Assembly (NCBI GenBank): GCA_900548145.1
Contig: URJB01000001.1
Span: forward strand, 1 to 64,000
Direction: 5' to 3'
DNA length: 64,000 nt
Source: an uncultured Eubacteriales bacterium
GTDB lineage: Bacteria; Bacillota; Clostridia; Christensenellales; Aristaeellaceae
Made by a program: the position numbers and the translations under genes. The notes beneath the pieces are model-generated. The model was not told the DNA's origin. It did no database searches and worked only from the letters and a program-made list of their open reading frames with translations. This document shows, piece by piece, positions 17,115 to 25,577 of this stretch; the stretch's first letter is position 1; each line of letters starts with the position of its first letter.

Positions 17115-17947
17115 GGACTACACCTCCTTTTAACATTGAAGAATATTTTTTCGCTTATGGTGTTTTTAGGTATTCGCTCGCATAAACGAGAAAGCTGAAG
17201 AAGCATATCATCGAATTTCGGTCAACCAGTTCTACCATCATGAGGATAATGGGCCTAGAAGTTCGAAATTGCACGTTGCATCGGGTCTGTTTAAGCCTGC
17301 TGGAAAGATATTCGCAGGTGTCACCACGCACGTCTGACACCTTGGTTCCATTCATCAGCTGGCATATTTCATCCGGCGTGTCCGTCACCTTGGAAAACAA
17401 CAGTTGCGTGGACAGCTTGAAAAAACGCGTCACCCATATATTTGAAGTAGCCGCTACTTTTATTGCCATGAAGCATTTCTCTAAAATGAAGAAAAATACC
17501 CAATCCTGCATGAAAGATTACATTTTTGCAGCAGGGAAGTCGCGGAACACGCTCTCCTTGAGATGTTGAACATCAATGGTGCGGTCGTCCACCTGTACCT
17601 CATCCGCAAAAATGCTCTGGTACTGCAGTACCAGTATGGCCGCTTTTTCCCCGAAGGGTGCCGGAAACATCCGGCCTGGTGATGCTGGGGAACCCTGAAA
17701 ATCTCTCTACTGGCGTTTCCTATCAATTTGGATCATACGATTTCATTGTATTCTTGAACAATACCACCCTCAATCCTAACTTTCTCATCATGAATGGTTC
17801 TACAAAGGCGGTTTTCCCTTTCTTCCCGGCATTCCCAAAACTTTCCCTCGCATAAGGCATCCTCAAAATTCCATACTAGCCACTGCAAAGAGAAAACGGC
17901 AGGCAGAGCCAAAACGCGCGAAGCAAGCCGTCAAGGAGGCAGGGACA
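17115..17947. other. Gene-poor, apparently decayed stretch
   Basis: No convincing gene with a ribosome site in more than 800 bases. Short open frames exist on both strands but lack starts or Shine-Dalgarno sequences. The best candidate remnant is on the minus strand (17518-17706, see separate entry). The segment ends with AAGGAGG, the ribosome site of spoVT. Confidence 0.5.
17518..17706 (-). pseudogene. Possible 3' remnant of a protein-coding gene
   Basis: A start-less open frame of about 60 codons ending in a protein-like sequence (GEKAAILVLQYQSIFADEVQ, then DDRTIDVQHLKESVFRDF). It is cut off upstream by an in-frame stop. No family recognised; called only because its composition looks like real protein in an otherwise empty region. 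Confidence 0.3.
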
Positions 17948-18502
17948 ATGCGGGCAACCGGAATTGTGCGGAGGATCGATGAGCTTGGGCGCGTGGTGAT
18001 CCCCAAGGAGATCAGAAGAACACTGAGGATCCGAGAGGGCGATCCTCTGGAAATCTACACCGACCGGGACGGCGAGGTCATTCTGAAAAAATATTCGCCC
18101 ATCGGGGAAATGTCAGCGTTCGCCAAGGATTATACGGAATCCATTTTTCGCGCCATGGGTCATATTGCGTGCATCGTGGATCGGGATCAGGTAGTAGCGG
18201 CCAGCGGCGTAAGCAAAAAAGAATTGTCGGATAAGCCCATCAGCCCCGATTTGGAAACGGCAATTGCCAACCGGCAGACGGTGGCCATCAATCGGGCAGG
18301 CGGGGGAAAAATCGTGGCTGTGACCAACGAAGAAGACATCAACGGCTATACCGCTCAGGTAGTGTCGCCCATCATTGCCGACGGCGAGGCCATCGGCGCG
18401 GTACTGCTGCTTTCCAAGGAACAGGGCGCGCGAATGGGAGACGCGGAAATGAAGGTGGCGGAAACCGCCGCCGGGATCGTGGGCCGTCAGATGGAGCAAT
18501 GA
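17948..18502 (+). CDS. spoVT: Stage V sporulation protein T
   Basis: Transcriptional regulator of late forespore genes. 184 residues: N-terminal AbrB-type domain (MRATGIVRRIDELGRVVIPK, residues 1-20, a near-invariant start for SpoVT) of about 50 residues, and a C-terminal GAF-like domain. AAGGAGG lies 9 bases before ATG. It heads a sporulation-flavoured run (SpoVB-type flippase, MazG fusion), an order conserved in many Firmicutes. Confidence 0.96.
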   Translation: MRATGIVRRIDELGRVVIPKEIRRTLRIREGDPLEIYTDRDGEVILKKYSPIGEMSAFAKDYTESIFRAMGHIACIVDRDQVVAASGVSKKELSDKPISPDLETAIANRQTVAINRAGGGKIVAVTNEEDINGYTAQVVSPIIADGEAIGAVLLLSKEQGARMGDAEMKVAETAAGIVGRQMEQ

Positions 18503-18541
18503 AGATGGAACAGCCAATGACAAACGTGGTAAAAGCTTGAT

Positions 18542-18586
18542 AAACGGCGGCTATGCGCTTATAATAGGCATAACCGCCGTTTTTTT
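18542..18586 (+). terminator. Terminator after spoVT
   Basis: 15-bp stem with a single mismatch (18542-18556 with 18568-18582) and a T-run. Confidence 0.85.
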
Positions 18587-18685
18587 GGCAGGCGCTTCCA
18601 GAAAAGCCGCGCCTTGCGGACGCGGTCTGCCGTCATGCGCTTTTGAGCTGACGGGCCCATCAGATAGAAATGGAGGCTGCTTCGT

Positions 18686-20263
18686 TTGAGCAAAACACAA
18701 AAATCCATCGTAGGCGGAATGACGGTCCTCAGCGTGGTCGGAATCGTGAGCAAAGTGATCGGCGCGCTGCACCGCATCCCGCTGGCGTGGCTGATCAGCG
18801 ATACGGGCATGGGCGTGTATCAGCTGGTTTTTCCCACCTATAATATGCTGCTGGCGATCTCCTCGGCGGGCCTGCCGGTGGCAATCAGTCGGATGGTGAG
18901 TTATTCGCTGGCGCGGGACGATCCCCGCAACGCCAAGCGTACCTTCCGCATCGCCTTGTGTTTCCTGTCGGCGCTGGGACTCATCGCCATGCTGCTGATG
19001 ATCTTGTTCAGTCCCCAGTTGGCGGTACGCTCCAAGAACCCGGCTACGCAGTCCGGTTTTGTGACCATCGCCCCGGCCTTGCTGCTGGTATGCTCCATGT
19101 CGGCGCTGCGGGGCTTCATGCAGGGACAACAAAATATGGTGCCCACGGCCATTTCTCAGTTTATCGAACAGGTGGCCAAGGTGTTGATCGCGCTGCCGCT
19201 GGCTTATTGGGGCAGCAAGGTGTCGATCTCCTACGCCGTGGCGGGCGTATTGCTGGGTACCTCCATTGCCGAGGCGCTGGCGCTTTTATACATGATCTGC
19301 ATCTATCTGCGGAACCGCAGGGAATTTCGCGAACTTCCCCAAAATGAAGAACTGCCGGTCAGCAGCGTGAAAAGCACCCTTTGGCGGCTGGTGGCGTTCA
19401 GCATTCCCGTCACCATTGGCGCGTGTATCGTACCGATCTCCGGCTTTATCGACAGCGGTCTGCTGCTGGGGCGGCTGATTCAGGCGGGGATCGAAGCGGA
19501 CGAAGCAACGGCGCTGTATGGTCGCTATTCCGGCTATGTGCTGACGCTGATCAACGTGCCGTCCGCCGTAGCCGCCGCAATTTCCATGAGCCTTGTGCCG
19601 ACGATCTCCGCCGCCATCGCCCGGGGAGACGGCAATTATATGCGCCGTCAGAGCGCTCTGGGGCTTCGGCTGGCCTTTGTGGTGGGAATGCCCTGCACCG
19701 TAGCTATGGCTGTGCTGAGCCAGCGGCTGCTCAGCCTGATGTTTCATTTTACTTCAGAAGCCAATCTGGTCAAAACCGGCCATATGCTTAGCCTGAGCGC
19801 TGTGACCATTGTTCTGTTTACGGTGGTGCAGGCTACCAGCGGGATCCTGCAGGGACTGAAAAAGCAGTGGGTGCCCATGGTAACCTTGCTGGCAGGCGTG
19901 TGCGTCAAGATCTTCCTGAACTATACGCTGATCGCCATTCCTCAGATCAATATATACGGCGCGTCCCTTGCGTCCATTACCTGCTATACCATCAGTATGC
20001 TGCCGAATCTGTATTTCGTACACAAATATACCGGCCTGAAAGCGGAGCCGGTCAGCATTTTCTTGAAGCCCACGCTGGCCTCGGCGCTGATGGGCGCGCT
20101 GGTGATGCTTCTGTCCCGTTGGCTGCCGTCCGGGCGGCTATGGACGATTCTGATCGTATTGGTGGGCATTGCCGCTTATGCCGGTTTTGCCCTGCTGACG
20201 GGAGCTGTACAGAAGAGCGACCTTGCGCCTCTGCTTCGCAGGGGGAAGAAAGGAGCGGAATAA
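18686..20263 (+). CDS. SpoVB/MurJ-type polysaccharide flippase
   Basis: 525-residue MOP-superfamily membrane protein with about fourteen hydrophobic segments. The N-terminus (VGGMTVLSVVGIVSKVIGAL, HRIPLAWLISDTGMGVYQLV) is typical of SpoVB/YtgP, which are needed for spore cortex or cell-wall synthesis and are thought to flip lipid-linked precursors. TTG start with TGGAGG 9 bases upstream. The position between spoVT and the MazG fusion matches the usual spoVT-spoVB-mazG(yabN) order. Confidence 0.9.
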   Translation: MSKTQKSIVGGMTVLSVVGIVSKVIGALHRIPLAWLISDTGMGVYQLVFPTYNMLLAISSAGLPVAISRMVSYSLARDDPRNAKRTFRIALCFLSALGLIAMLLMILFSPQLAVRSKNPATQSGFVTIAPALLLVCSMSALRGFMQGQQNMVPTAISQFIEQVAKVLIALPLAYWGSKVSISYAVAGVLLGTSIAEALALLYMICIYLRNRREFRELPQNEELPVSSVKSTLWRLVAFSIPVTIGACIVPISGFIDSGLLLGRLIQAGIEADEATALYGRYSGYVLTLINVPSAVAAAISMSLVPTISAAIARGDGNYMRRQSALGLRLAFVVGMPCTVAMAVLSQRLLSLMFHFTSEANLVKTGHMLSLSAVTIVLFTVVQATSGILQGLKKQWVPMVTLLAGVCVKIFLNYTLIAIPQINIYGASLASITCYTISMLPNLYFVHKYTGLKAEPVSIFLKPTLASALMGALVMLLSRWLPSGRLWTILIVLVGIAAYAGFALLTGAVQKSDLAPLLRRGKKGAE

Positions 20264-20266
20264 ACC

Positions 20267-21658
20267 GTGGCGGTTTTGAGCGTTGTTTCTTTAGGAACCG
20301 GGAGCGCCGAGTATCTGACTCGCGGCGGAGAAGCGGCCATGCGGAACGCAAAACAACTGGTGCTTCGGACGGGCCGCAGCCCGATAGCGTCTTTTTTGAC
20401 CGAGCAGGGGTTCGACTTCGATACACTGGATGACCTGTACGAACAGTGCGAGGACTTCGACGCCTTTCATCAGGCAGCCGCAGTAACGCTGTTCAGCCGT
20501 ATGAAGGAGGGCGACCTGTGCTACGTGGTCAGCGACGCGGCTTTTGACGGTACGGTGTTTGCTCTGCAAAGGCTGAAACCGTGGGATTTGGAACTAAGGA
20601 TCGTGCCGGGCGTCAGTCTGGCGGATTGCTGCCTTTCGCTGATCAAGCGGCAGAGCGGCCACGTTCGGATCATGTCCGCCTGCGAACTGGAAGAAAGCAA
20701 GCTGCTCCCGGACGAGCCACTGCTGCTTTGTGAACTGTATTCCCGGGAATGCGCGGGCGATTGTAAGCTGAAGCTGATGGAGCTTTTGCCGGATGAACTG
20801 CCCGTTACGCTGATTACGGGCCGGGAAGAAGACGGAACCCTGCAGGCAGAAGAAATTCCGCTGATGGAGTTAGATCGTCAGGAAAAGTACGATCATCTGA
20901 TGGCAGTGTATATCCCGCCGGTGCCCATGGAGCAGCGCACCCGGTATGATATGGACGATCTTGTCCGTATCATGGCCCGTCTTCGTTCCCCGGAGGGATG
21001 CCCGTGGGATCGGGAACAGACCTACGAAACCCTGCTGCCTTATCTTCTGGAGGAAAGCTACGAGTATATTCAGGCTGTCCGGGAGGACGACCCCGATCAT
21101 ATGTATGACGAGTTGGGCGACGTGCTTCTGCAGGTGGTGTTCCATGCGGAGATCGGCCGCCAGCACGGGGATTTCGACATTCTGGATGTGACCACCGCCA
21201 TCTGCCACAAGATGATGGAGCGCCATTCCCATATTTTCGGCGGCGCGTCGGCGGATACGCCGGAGGAGGTCGCCCAAAACTGGGAAGCCATCAAGCGCCG
21301 CCAGCGGGGAATCACCACGGCGCAGCAGGCCATGCGCGACGTTTCGAAGGGACTTTCTCCGACAATGCGGGCGGGAAAGGTGCAGCAAAAGGCCGCACGG
21401 GCCGGTTATGTGTTCCCGGAGGCGGAAGACGCGCTTCAGGCCGTGCGGAATGCTGCGGTCAAGGTGGGGGAGACGATGAATCGAAAGCGCGACCCGGAAA
21501 AAGCACTGGGGGAAATGCTTTTTGACGCAGTCAATGTGACCCGCCTTTGCGGCAAAAGCGCCGATATTGCTCTGAATGAAGCGACTGATCGCTTTATCGA
21601 TCGCTTTTCAACGGCCGAAACTGCCACAAATGCGGCCAAAAACGCGCCAAATACTTGA
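20267..21658 (+). CDS. Tetrapyrrole methylase-domain / MazG nucleotide pyrophosphohydrolase fusion (YabN-like)
   Basis: 463 residues. The N-terminal ~215 residues form a tetrapyrrole-methylase-like domain (VVSLGTGSAEYLT, IVPGVSLADCCLSLI). The C-terminal part is a MazG domain with CPWDREQTYETLLPYLLEE, EESYEY and DELGDVLLQVVFHAEI providing the E-E-x-x-E ... E-x-x-D metal site, then a second half-repeat. YabN-type proteins hydrolyse non-canonical NTPs; the role of the methylase part is unclear. GTG start, AAAGGAG upstream, 3 bases after the flippase stop. Confidence 0.93.
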   Translation: MAVLSVVSLGTGSAEYLTRGGEAAMRNAKQLVLRTGRSPIASFLTEQGFDFDTLDDLYEQCEDFDAFHQAAAVTLFSRMKEGDLCYVVSDAAFDGTVFALQRLKPWDLELRIVPGVSLADCCLSLIKRQSGHVRIMSACELEESKLLPDEPLLLCELYSRECAGDCKLKLMELLPDELPVTLITGREEDGTLQAEEIPLMELDRQEKYDHLMAVYIPPVPMEQRTRYDMDDLVRIMARLRSPEGCPWDREQTYETLLPYLLEESYEYIQAVREDDPDHMYDELGDVLLQVVFHAEIGRQHGDFDILDVTTAICHKMMERHSHIFGGASADTPEEVAQNWEAIKRRQRGITTAQQAMRDVSKGLSPTMRAGKVQQKAARAGYVFPEAEDALQAVRNAAVKVGETMNRKRDPEKALGEMLFDAVNVTRLCGKSADIALNEATDRFIDRFSTAETATNAAKNAPNT

Positions 21659-21682
21659 CTTTACGGGATTTCGATGTATACT
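21655..21682 (+). promoter_or_regulatory. Predicted promoter of the HU gene
   Basis: TTGACT, 16-base spacer, TATACT, overlapping the end of the MazG gene. The roughly 115-base leader can form ACGGTCT/AGACCGT (21708-21714 with 21748-21754) and a CCACGAA/TTCGTGG hairpin (21762-21768 with 21776-21782) just before the ribosome site. Confidence 0.6.
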
Positions 21683-21805
21683 TGAACTTGGAAAAGCAAG
21701 CAGGACAACGGTCTTCATTGGAAGGACGGGAAATGTTGGCTTTTCATAGACCGTGAATCAACCACGAACCTCTGATTCGTGGGATAACAAAAGGAGGACA
21801 CATTT

Positions 21806-22081
21806 ATGAACAAAGCTGAATTGACTGCTGCTATCGTTAAGAAGACCGGTTTTACCAAGAAGGACGCTGAAAAGGCGCTGGGCACCGTGACTGAAGTGAT
21901 CGCCGAAGCACTGGCCGCCGGTGAAAAGGTTCAGGTCGTGGGCTTCGGTTCCTTCGAAGTGCGTAATCGTCCCGCCCGCGTTGCCCGCAATCCCCGCACT
22001 GGCGAGCAGATCGAGATTGCCGCTTCCAAGGCTCCCGTTTTCAAGGCTGGTAAGGCCCTGAAGGACAGCGTGAACAAGTAA
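21806..22081 (+). CDS. hup: DNA-binding protein HU
   Basis: Nucleoid-associated histone-like protein, 91 residues. N-terminal MNKAELTAAIVKKTG and the DNA-binding arm signature GFGSFEVRNRPARVARNPRT are diagnostic. AAAGGAGGACACATTT precedes the ATG. Monocistronic, with its own promoter and terminator; synonymous codons suggest strong expression. Confidence 0.97.
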   Translation: MNKAELTAAIVKKTGFTKKDAEKALGTVTEVIAEALAAGEKVQVVGFGSFEVRNRPARVARNPRTGEQIEIAASKAPVFKAGKALKDSVNK

Positions 22082-22118
22082 GTTCTGAAAATAAGCCGTT
22101 GTCACCGATAGCGGTTAT

Positions 22119-22147
22119 AGCGTCTGCATTCCTGCAGGCGCTTTTTT
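22119..22147 (+). terminator. Terminator after the HU gene
   Basis: 10-bp stem with a TTCC loop (22119-22128 with 22133-22142) followed by TTTTT. Confidence 0.88.
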
Positions 22148-22342
22148 CTATCAAAACGAACGTGGAGCAATAGGAACGCTGATATTTGATGACTTTATGT
22201 TATCCACCCTTTATCGGTCGCCTTGCTTTTGCGGCTGTAGATGGCGAACTTCATTCCAACTCCTCCGGCTTCATTTTGTTTTTCAGGAACAATAGAGTCG
22301 GCTTTGGGGGCAGCTTCTATATAGGATCTGTTATTCAAAAAC

Positions 22343-22376
22343 GAAAAAAACGGCGAGCCATTTGCCCACAGCCGTT
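22343..22376 (-). terminator. Terminator after the minus-strand gene fragment
   Basis: Minus-strand AACGGC ... GCCGTT stem followed by a run of T, directly after the stop at 22381. Confidence 0.55.
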
Positions 22377-22380
22377 GGAA

Positions 22381-22644
22381 TTACCGTTTCCAGCGCTTCA
22401 TAGTCTTTTCGTGTTTTTCCCTGTAGGCTTGAGAAAATTTTTCCGCCGACACGCCATACAAGCCATGGTATCTGCGAAAAGTATCATGACATCCTCCATT
22501 TTTTTCGATCAAATGGCGGCGCAACTCTCCTGCCTGCACCAACTGGTCAAGACTTTTTAATGCGTCAACGACCAAATTCCAACCGACAGAAGTGTCATAC
22601 ATGGGAAAACCATCCTTGGTGGGAGCGGTGGCAGCGGCGATCAT
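22381..22644 (-). pseudogene. 3' fragment of an unidentified gene
   Basis: 87-codon frame rich in charged residues (LDQLVQAGELRRHLIEKNGG, YGVSAEKFSQAYREKHEKTM). It looks like the C-terminal, helical end of a real protein and is followed by a terminator, but no ribosome site precedes the first ATG and nothing readable extends it upstream. Family not recognised. Confidence 0.4.
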
Positions 22645-22858
22645 ATCATGCTTTTAGGGAAAGAAAATTCGATAGTACACGCGCCCCAGAAACTGGAGAA
22701 AGCGATGGCAGAGTGAACTACCGGCATGGCGTATGCGCCCACGTTCTGCTCCTTCAGAGAAGGCGAGAACACAGTTGGCTGGTCTTATTCTTATAGAATT
22801 TGGCAAACTCTTTCAGGAACACGTTTTTCCACGTTGACGGAAGGCCGATCGTCTGTAA

Positions 22859-23020
22859 AGTCTGAAGCCCCTGACCGCTCAATGGAACGCCATGGCTCCC
22901 CTGCACCGGCTTGATCAGCTGGAGGAGATGCAGGGCATTACCGTTTATCTGGCCGGAAACAGCAGTTCTTTCACCACCGGCAGCGATTTCGTCATTGACG
23001 GTGCTTTTACCTGCTTCTGA
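22859..23020 (+). pseudogene. 3' remnant of a short-chain dehydrogenase/reductase gene
   Basis: The frame reads NAMAPLHRLDQLEEMQG, TVYLAGNSSSFTTGSDFVID, GAFTCF then stop. This is the conserved C-terminal end of classical SDR enzymes (compare VYLASDASSFTTG-x-D-x-x-x-DGG). An in-frame stop lies immediately upstream and the Rossmann fold and active site are gone, so the gene is broken. Confidence 0.7.
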
Positions 23021-23046
23021 TCGTTTGCTCAATTATCCAAATAAGC

Positions 23047-23084
23047 AAAAAGCACCCGGGGAGTTTATCTCCCCCGGCGCTTTT
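23047..23084 (+). terminator. Terminator after the SDR remnant
   Basis: Imperfect stem AAAAGC-CCCGGGGAG with CTCCCCCGG-GCTTTT, ending in TTTT; leftover of the intact gene's 3' end. Confidence 0.6.
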
Positions 23085-23156
23085 GCAATAGCCCCCAACT
23101 GCATAAAAAGGGAAGCAAGGCAAAAGCTGAACGATCCACTTCAAAAGGAGGGGCTT

Positions 23157-23330
23157 ATGCGTAAAGATAATCCACCGATTCCCGTAGGCATTGAGACAGG
23201 CGGCTTGGAAAGCTTACAGCGTTTTGAGACGCACTGGAAAGTTCAAAAAAAGGAAATTCTTTTCGGATGTTCCGCGTCGGTTCAGGAGGCGGGGCTTCAA
23301 CAAATCTCAAGCAGAAAAAGCCAGGGATAA
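23157..23330 (+). CDS. Small hypothetical protein (possibly truncated)
   Basis: 57-codon frame with an excellent ribosome site (AAAGGAGG, 5 bases before ATG) and its own terminator 50 bases after the stop. The product starts MRKDNPPIPVGIETGG and is basic. I recognise no domain. The opening IPVGI resembles the start of AAA-ATPase-like/PD-(D/E)XK proteins, so it may be the 5' stub of a deleted gene. Confidence 0.45.
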   Translation: MRKDNPPIPVGIETGGLESLQRFETHWKVQKKEILFGCSASVQEAGLQQISSRKSQG

Positions 23331-23379
23331 GCTAAAACGGCGTTCATGTTCCAATACGAACAGGCTCTGTATGCCCAAG

Positions 23380-23419
23380 TGGCCTTGCTTGATTGTCTTT
23401 CGAAGCAAGGCCATTTTTG
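23380..23419 (+). terminator. Terminator after the small hypothetical gene
   Basis: Perfect 11-bp stem (23380-23390 with 23403-23413) followed by TTTTT. Confidence 0.75.
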
Positions 23420-23437
23420 GAGGTACTGGATCTTTTA

Positions 23438-25171
23438 TCAGGAAGGGGCCCCGGTGGTAGCTGCGACGGTCTGAGTGGCTTCGCAGGCAGGAGCGGCTCC
23501 CGCCTTTTCCGCTGCCAGAATGGATGTGCCAACAGGCTGCGGAAGCGTTGGTTCCTTCTCGGGAAGAGCAGCCTGAAGCGGCAAAAGCATTCGTTCCAGT
23601 GCTTCCTCCAATCGGGCGATCGGCACTACTTGAATCGTCGTGTGTTCGAAACGTTCCAGCTGGTTTTCGGATGGGATCAACACGGTCGTCAATCCAGCGT
23701 GCTCGGCGGCTTCCACCTTGCTGGGGACGCCGCCTACCGGCTTCACAATGCCCAGCACGGAAACCTCGCCCGTCACCGCAACATGGCCGTCCACCGGCCG
23801 GCCCGTCAGCGCGCTGGCCGCTACCACTGCCATGGCCACGCCTGCCGAGGGGCCGTCTACCGGCGCACCGCCGGGAAAATTGATGTGCAGGTCGTGATGT
23901 TCTGTATCATAACCCATGCCGGAAAGCAGGGTCATGACGTTTTCCAGCGAACAGCGAGCCGTGGACTTGCGCTTGATCTTTCGGGAATCCGCGCCGATTT
24001 CTTCTTCCTCCGCAATGCCGGTGATAGTTATCCTGCCGCTGCCGGGATGGGCGACGGCTTCGATTTCCATGGTAGCGCCCTGATGACTGCCCACCACAGC
24101 AAGGCCATGCACCACTCCGACTCGATTGCAGGTGTCCGCCTTCTGGTCAGGCCGGGCCGCATAGTGCCCGGAATAAATGACCCATTCTACGTCTTTCTTC
24201 TCAATATTCGTGCGGTTTTCCATCTGGGCCAGACCTGCGCACATCTGGACGATGTTGACTGCATCCCGGCCGCAGGAGGCAAAACGCCCTACCAGCGACG
24301 CATCCTCGTGCGTAATGGTAAAGCCCGCTCGTTCAGCGGAATGATAAGCAATATCCGTCACCTCTTCCGGCTCCAGCGCCCGGAAGTACACCTCCATGCA
24401 GCGGGAACGCAGCGCGGGCGAAATTTCCGACGGGCTGCGGGTAGTTGCACCCACCAGCCGGAAATCGGCTGGCAGCCCGTTTTTGAAAATATCGTGGATA
24501 TAACGCGGAATGGAAGTGTCCTCAGGACTGTAATAGGCAGACTCCAGCATGACCTTCCGATCTTCCAGCACCTTGAGCAGCTTGTTCATCTGAATGGGAT
24601 GCAGTTCGCCGATCTCATCCAGAAACAGCACGCCGCCATGGGCCTTAGTCACTGCGCCGGGTTTCGGCTGAGGAACGCCCTGCACGCCCAGCGGGCCTGC
24701 GCCCTGATAAATCGGGTCGTGCACACTGCCGATCAGCGGGTCTGCTATCGCCCGTTCGTCAAAACGGACGCAGGTAGCGTCCATTTCGATGAAGGGCGCG
24801 TTGGAGCGAAAGGGCGTTCCCGGGCTCTTTTTGGCTGCTTCCAGCACCAGACGGGCGGCGCAGGTCTTTCCGATGCCCGGAGGGCCGTAGATGATGACGT
24901 GCTGCGGATTTTTGCCGCAAAGGATCGCTTTCAGGGATTTGATCCCGTCCTCCTGACCCACGATGTCCGAAAACTTGGCGGGGCGAACTTTTTCCGCCAG
25001 CGGTTCGCTGAGCCGCAGCGTCCGCAGTTTTTGCAGCTTTTCCAGTTCCCGTCCGCTGTCGCGACGGTGAGAAGGCTGCGATTTCTGCTGGCTGCGGAGC
25101 TGGGTGTAGAAGTAAATGCCCACGATGCAGGTTACCAGCAGCTGAATCCCAAATAAAACCATGCTGACCAA
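23438..25171 (-). CDS. lonB: ATP-dependent Lon-type protease LonB
   Basis: Membrane-anchored, sporulation-associated Lon protease, 577 residues. One N-terminal hydrophobic segment (about residues 4-24), an AAA+ domain with Walker A YGPPGIGKT and Walker B GGVLFLDEIGEL, and a Lon protease domain with catalytic S442 (DGPSAGVAM) and K485 (GVPSKVEAA); the 43-residue spacing equals that of classical Lon. LonB lacks the large Lon N-domain, as here. The start is probably TTG with GGGGG 7 bases upstream; an ATG three codons later is the alternative. The Pro/Ala-rich tail after residue 530 looks disordered. Confidence 0.94.
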   Translation of the reverse strand: MVSMVLFGIQLLVTCIVGIYFYTQLRSQQKSQPSHRRDSGRELEKLQKLRTLRLSEPLAEKVRPAKFSDIVGQEDGIKSLKAILCGKNPQHVIIYGPPGIGKTCAARLVLEAAKKSPGTPFRSNAPFIEMDATCVRFDERAIADPLIGSVHDPIYQGAGPLGVQGVPQPKPGAVTKAHGGVLFLDEIGELHPIQMNKLLKVLEDRKVMLESAYYSPEDTSIPRYIHDIFKNGLPADFRLVGATTRSPSEISPALRSRCMEVYFRALEPEEVTDIAYHSAERAGFTITHEDASLVGRFASCGRDAVNIVQMCAGLAQMENRTNIEKKDVEWVIYSGHYAARPDQKADTCNRVGVVHGLAVVGSHQGATMEIEAVAHPGSGRITITGIAEEEEIGADSRKIKRKSTARCSLENVMTLLSGMGYDTEHHDLHINFPGGAPVDGPSAGVAMAVVAASALTGRPVDGHVAVTGEVSVLGIVKPVGGVPSKVEAAEHAGLTTVLIPSENQLERFEHTTIQVVPIARLEEALERMLLPLQAALPEKEPTLPQPVGTSILAAEKAGAAPACEATQTVAATTGAPS

Positions 25172-25323
25172 TCCAAAACCCCCAATCCCGGCGGAACGTT
25201 TGCGTTCCGTCCGTTGGTATCATGTGAGAAACGCTGCGGTTCCATGTATGGGGGTTCCTGCCAGATTTGCCGTGTTTTTTCGGCTCTTTTTCTGTTTCTT
25301 TTCCGTTTCTACGCCCTTCGTCA

Positions 25324-25351
25324 TTGACAAATGAAAAATCTGCGGTATAAT
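25324..25351 (+). promoter_or_regulatory. Consensus sigma-A promoter of the aromatic operon
   Basis: Perfect TTGACA and TATAAT with a 16-base spacer. Transcription would begin near 25358, giving a 305-base leader that contains a leader peptide and attenuator before pheA. Confidence 0.85.
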
Positions 25352-25383
25352 GACGGCGGAAATAAAGAAAGGGGGGAAGAACC

Positions 25384-25551
25384 ATGCAGGAAAATCAGCG
25401 CCTGCGTCAGGTGTCTTCCGCCCATATGCCCGTGGCGGCTTTCTTTGCGTTTGCGATGCGCTATTTTGCGTATCGCTTTTTTTATCTGTATTTTTCCTTT
25501 TACTTTACGAAGGAAGCACAAGCGCAAGGGAGCGTCCAGTGGGCGCGGTAA
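25384..25551 (+). CDS. Phe/Tyr-rich leader peptide of the aromatic operon attenuator
   Basis: 55-codon frame with a strong ribosome site (AAAGGGGGG before ATG), lying between the promoter and pheA. Residues 20-41 contain nine Phe and five Tyr (14 of 22), eight of the Phe as TTT. A single Trp is at residue 53. This matches the logic of pheL/pheM-type leader peptides: slow translation when charged tRNA-Phe or tRNA-Tyr is scarce. The stop codon is 20 bases before the terminator's 5' arm. A small membrane protein is the alternative reading, but the arginines inside the hydrophobic run, the following attenuator and the biosynthetic operon argue for a leader. Confidence 0.8.
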   Translation: MQENQRLRQVSSAHMPVAAFFAFAMRYFAYRFFYLYFSFYFTKEAQAQGSVQWAR

Positions 25552-25552
25552 C

Positions 25553-25577
25553 AATCGCGGTTTTTCCAAGAGCGATT
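25553..25577 (+). promoter_or_regulatory. Candidate antiterminator of the aromatic operon
   Basis: AATCGC (25553-25558), starting two bases after the leader stop codon, can pair with GCGATT (25572-25577), the 5' arm of the terminator. The two structures exclude each other. A ribosome sitting on the stop codon would cover AATCGC and let the terminator form; one stalled on Phe/Tyr codons 45-110 bases upstream would leave it free. Confidence 0.55.

Larger units (their letters stand above)
22148..23156. other. Gene-poor stretch with decayed genes
   Basis: About 1 kb with no intact recognisable gene. It holds a minus-strand fragment with its own terminator (22381-22644, 22343-22376) and the 3' end of a short-chain dehydrogenase on the plus strand (22859-23020) with its terminator (23047-23084). 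I see no transposase. Confidence 0.6.

Noticed and set aside
17155..17511. 118-codon minus-strand frame in the gene-poor region
   Set aside because: No ribosome site, odd composition rich in Cys, Phe and Met, and no recognisable motif; probably chance in AT-richer DNA.
17658..17855. 65-codon plus-strand frame before spoVT
   Set aside because: No ribosome site or family pattern; kept out as a likely chance frame, although its middle looks mildly protein-like.
22186..22560. 124-codon plus-strand frame downstream of HU
   Set aside because: No ribosome site, and it overlaps the better-supported minus-strand fragment and its terminator.
25384..25551. Reading the Phe/Tyr-rich frame as a small membrane protein
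   Set aside because: Arginines interrupt the hydrophobic run and a terminator plus aromatic operon follow directly; a leader peptide explains all of this better.
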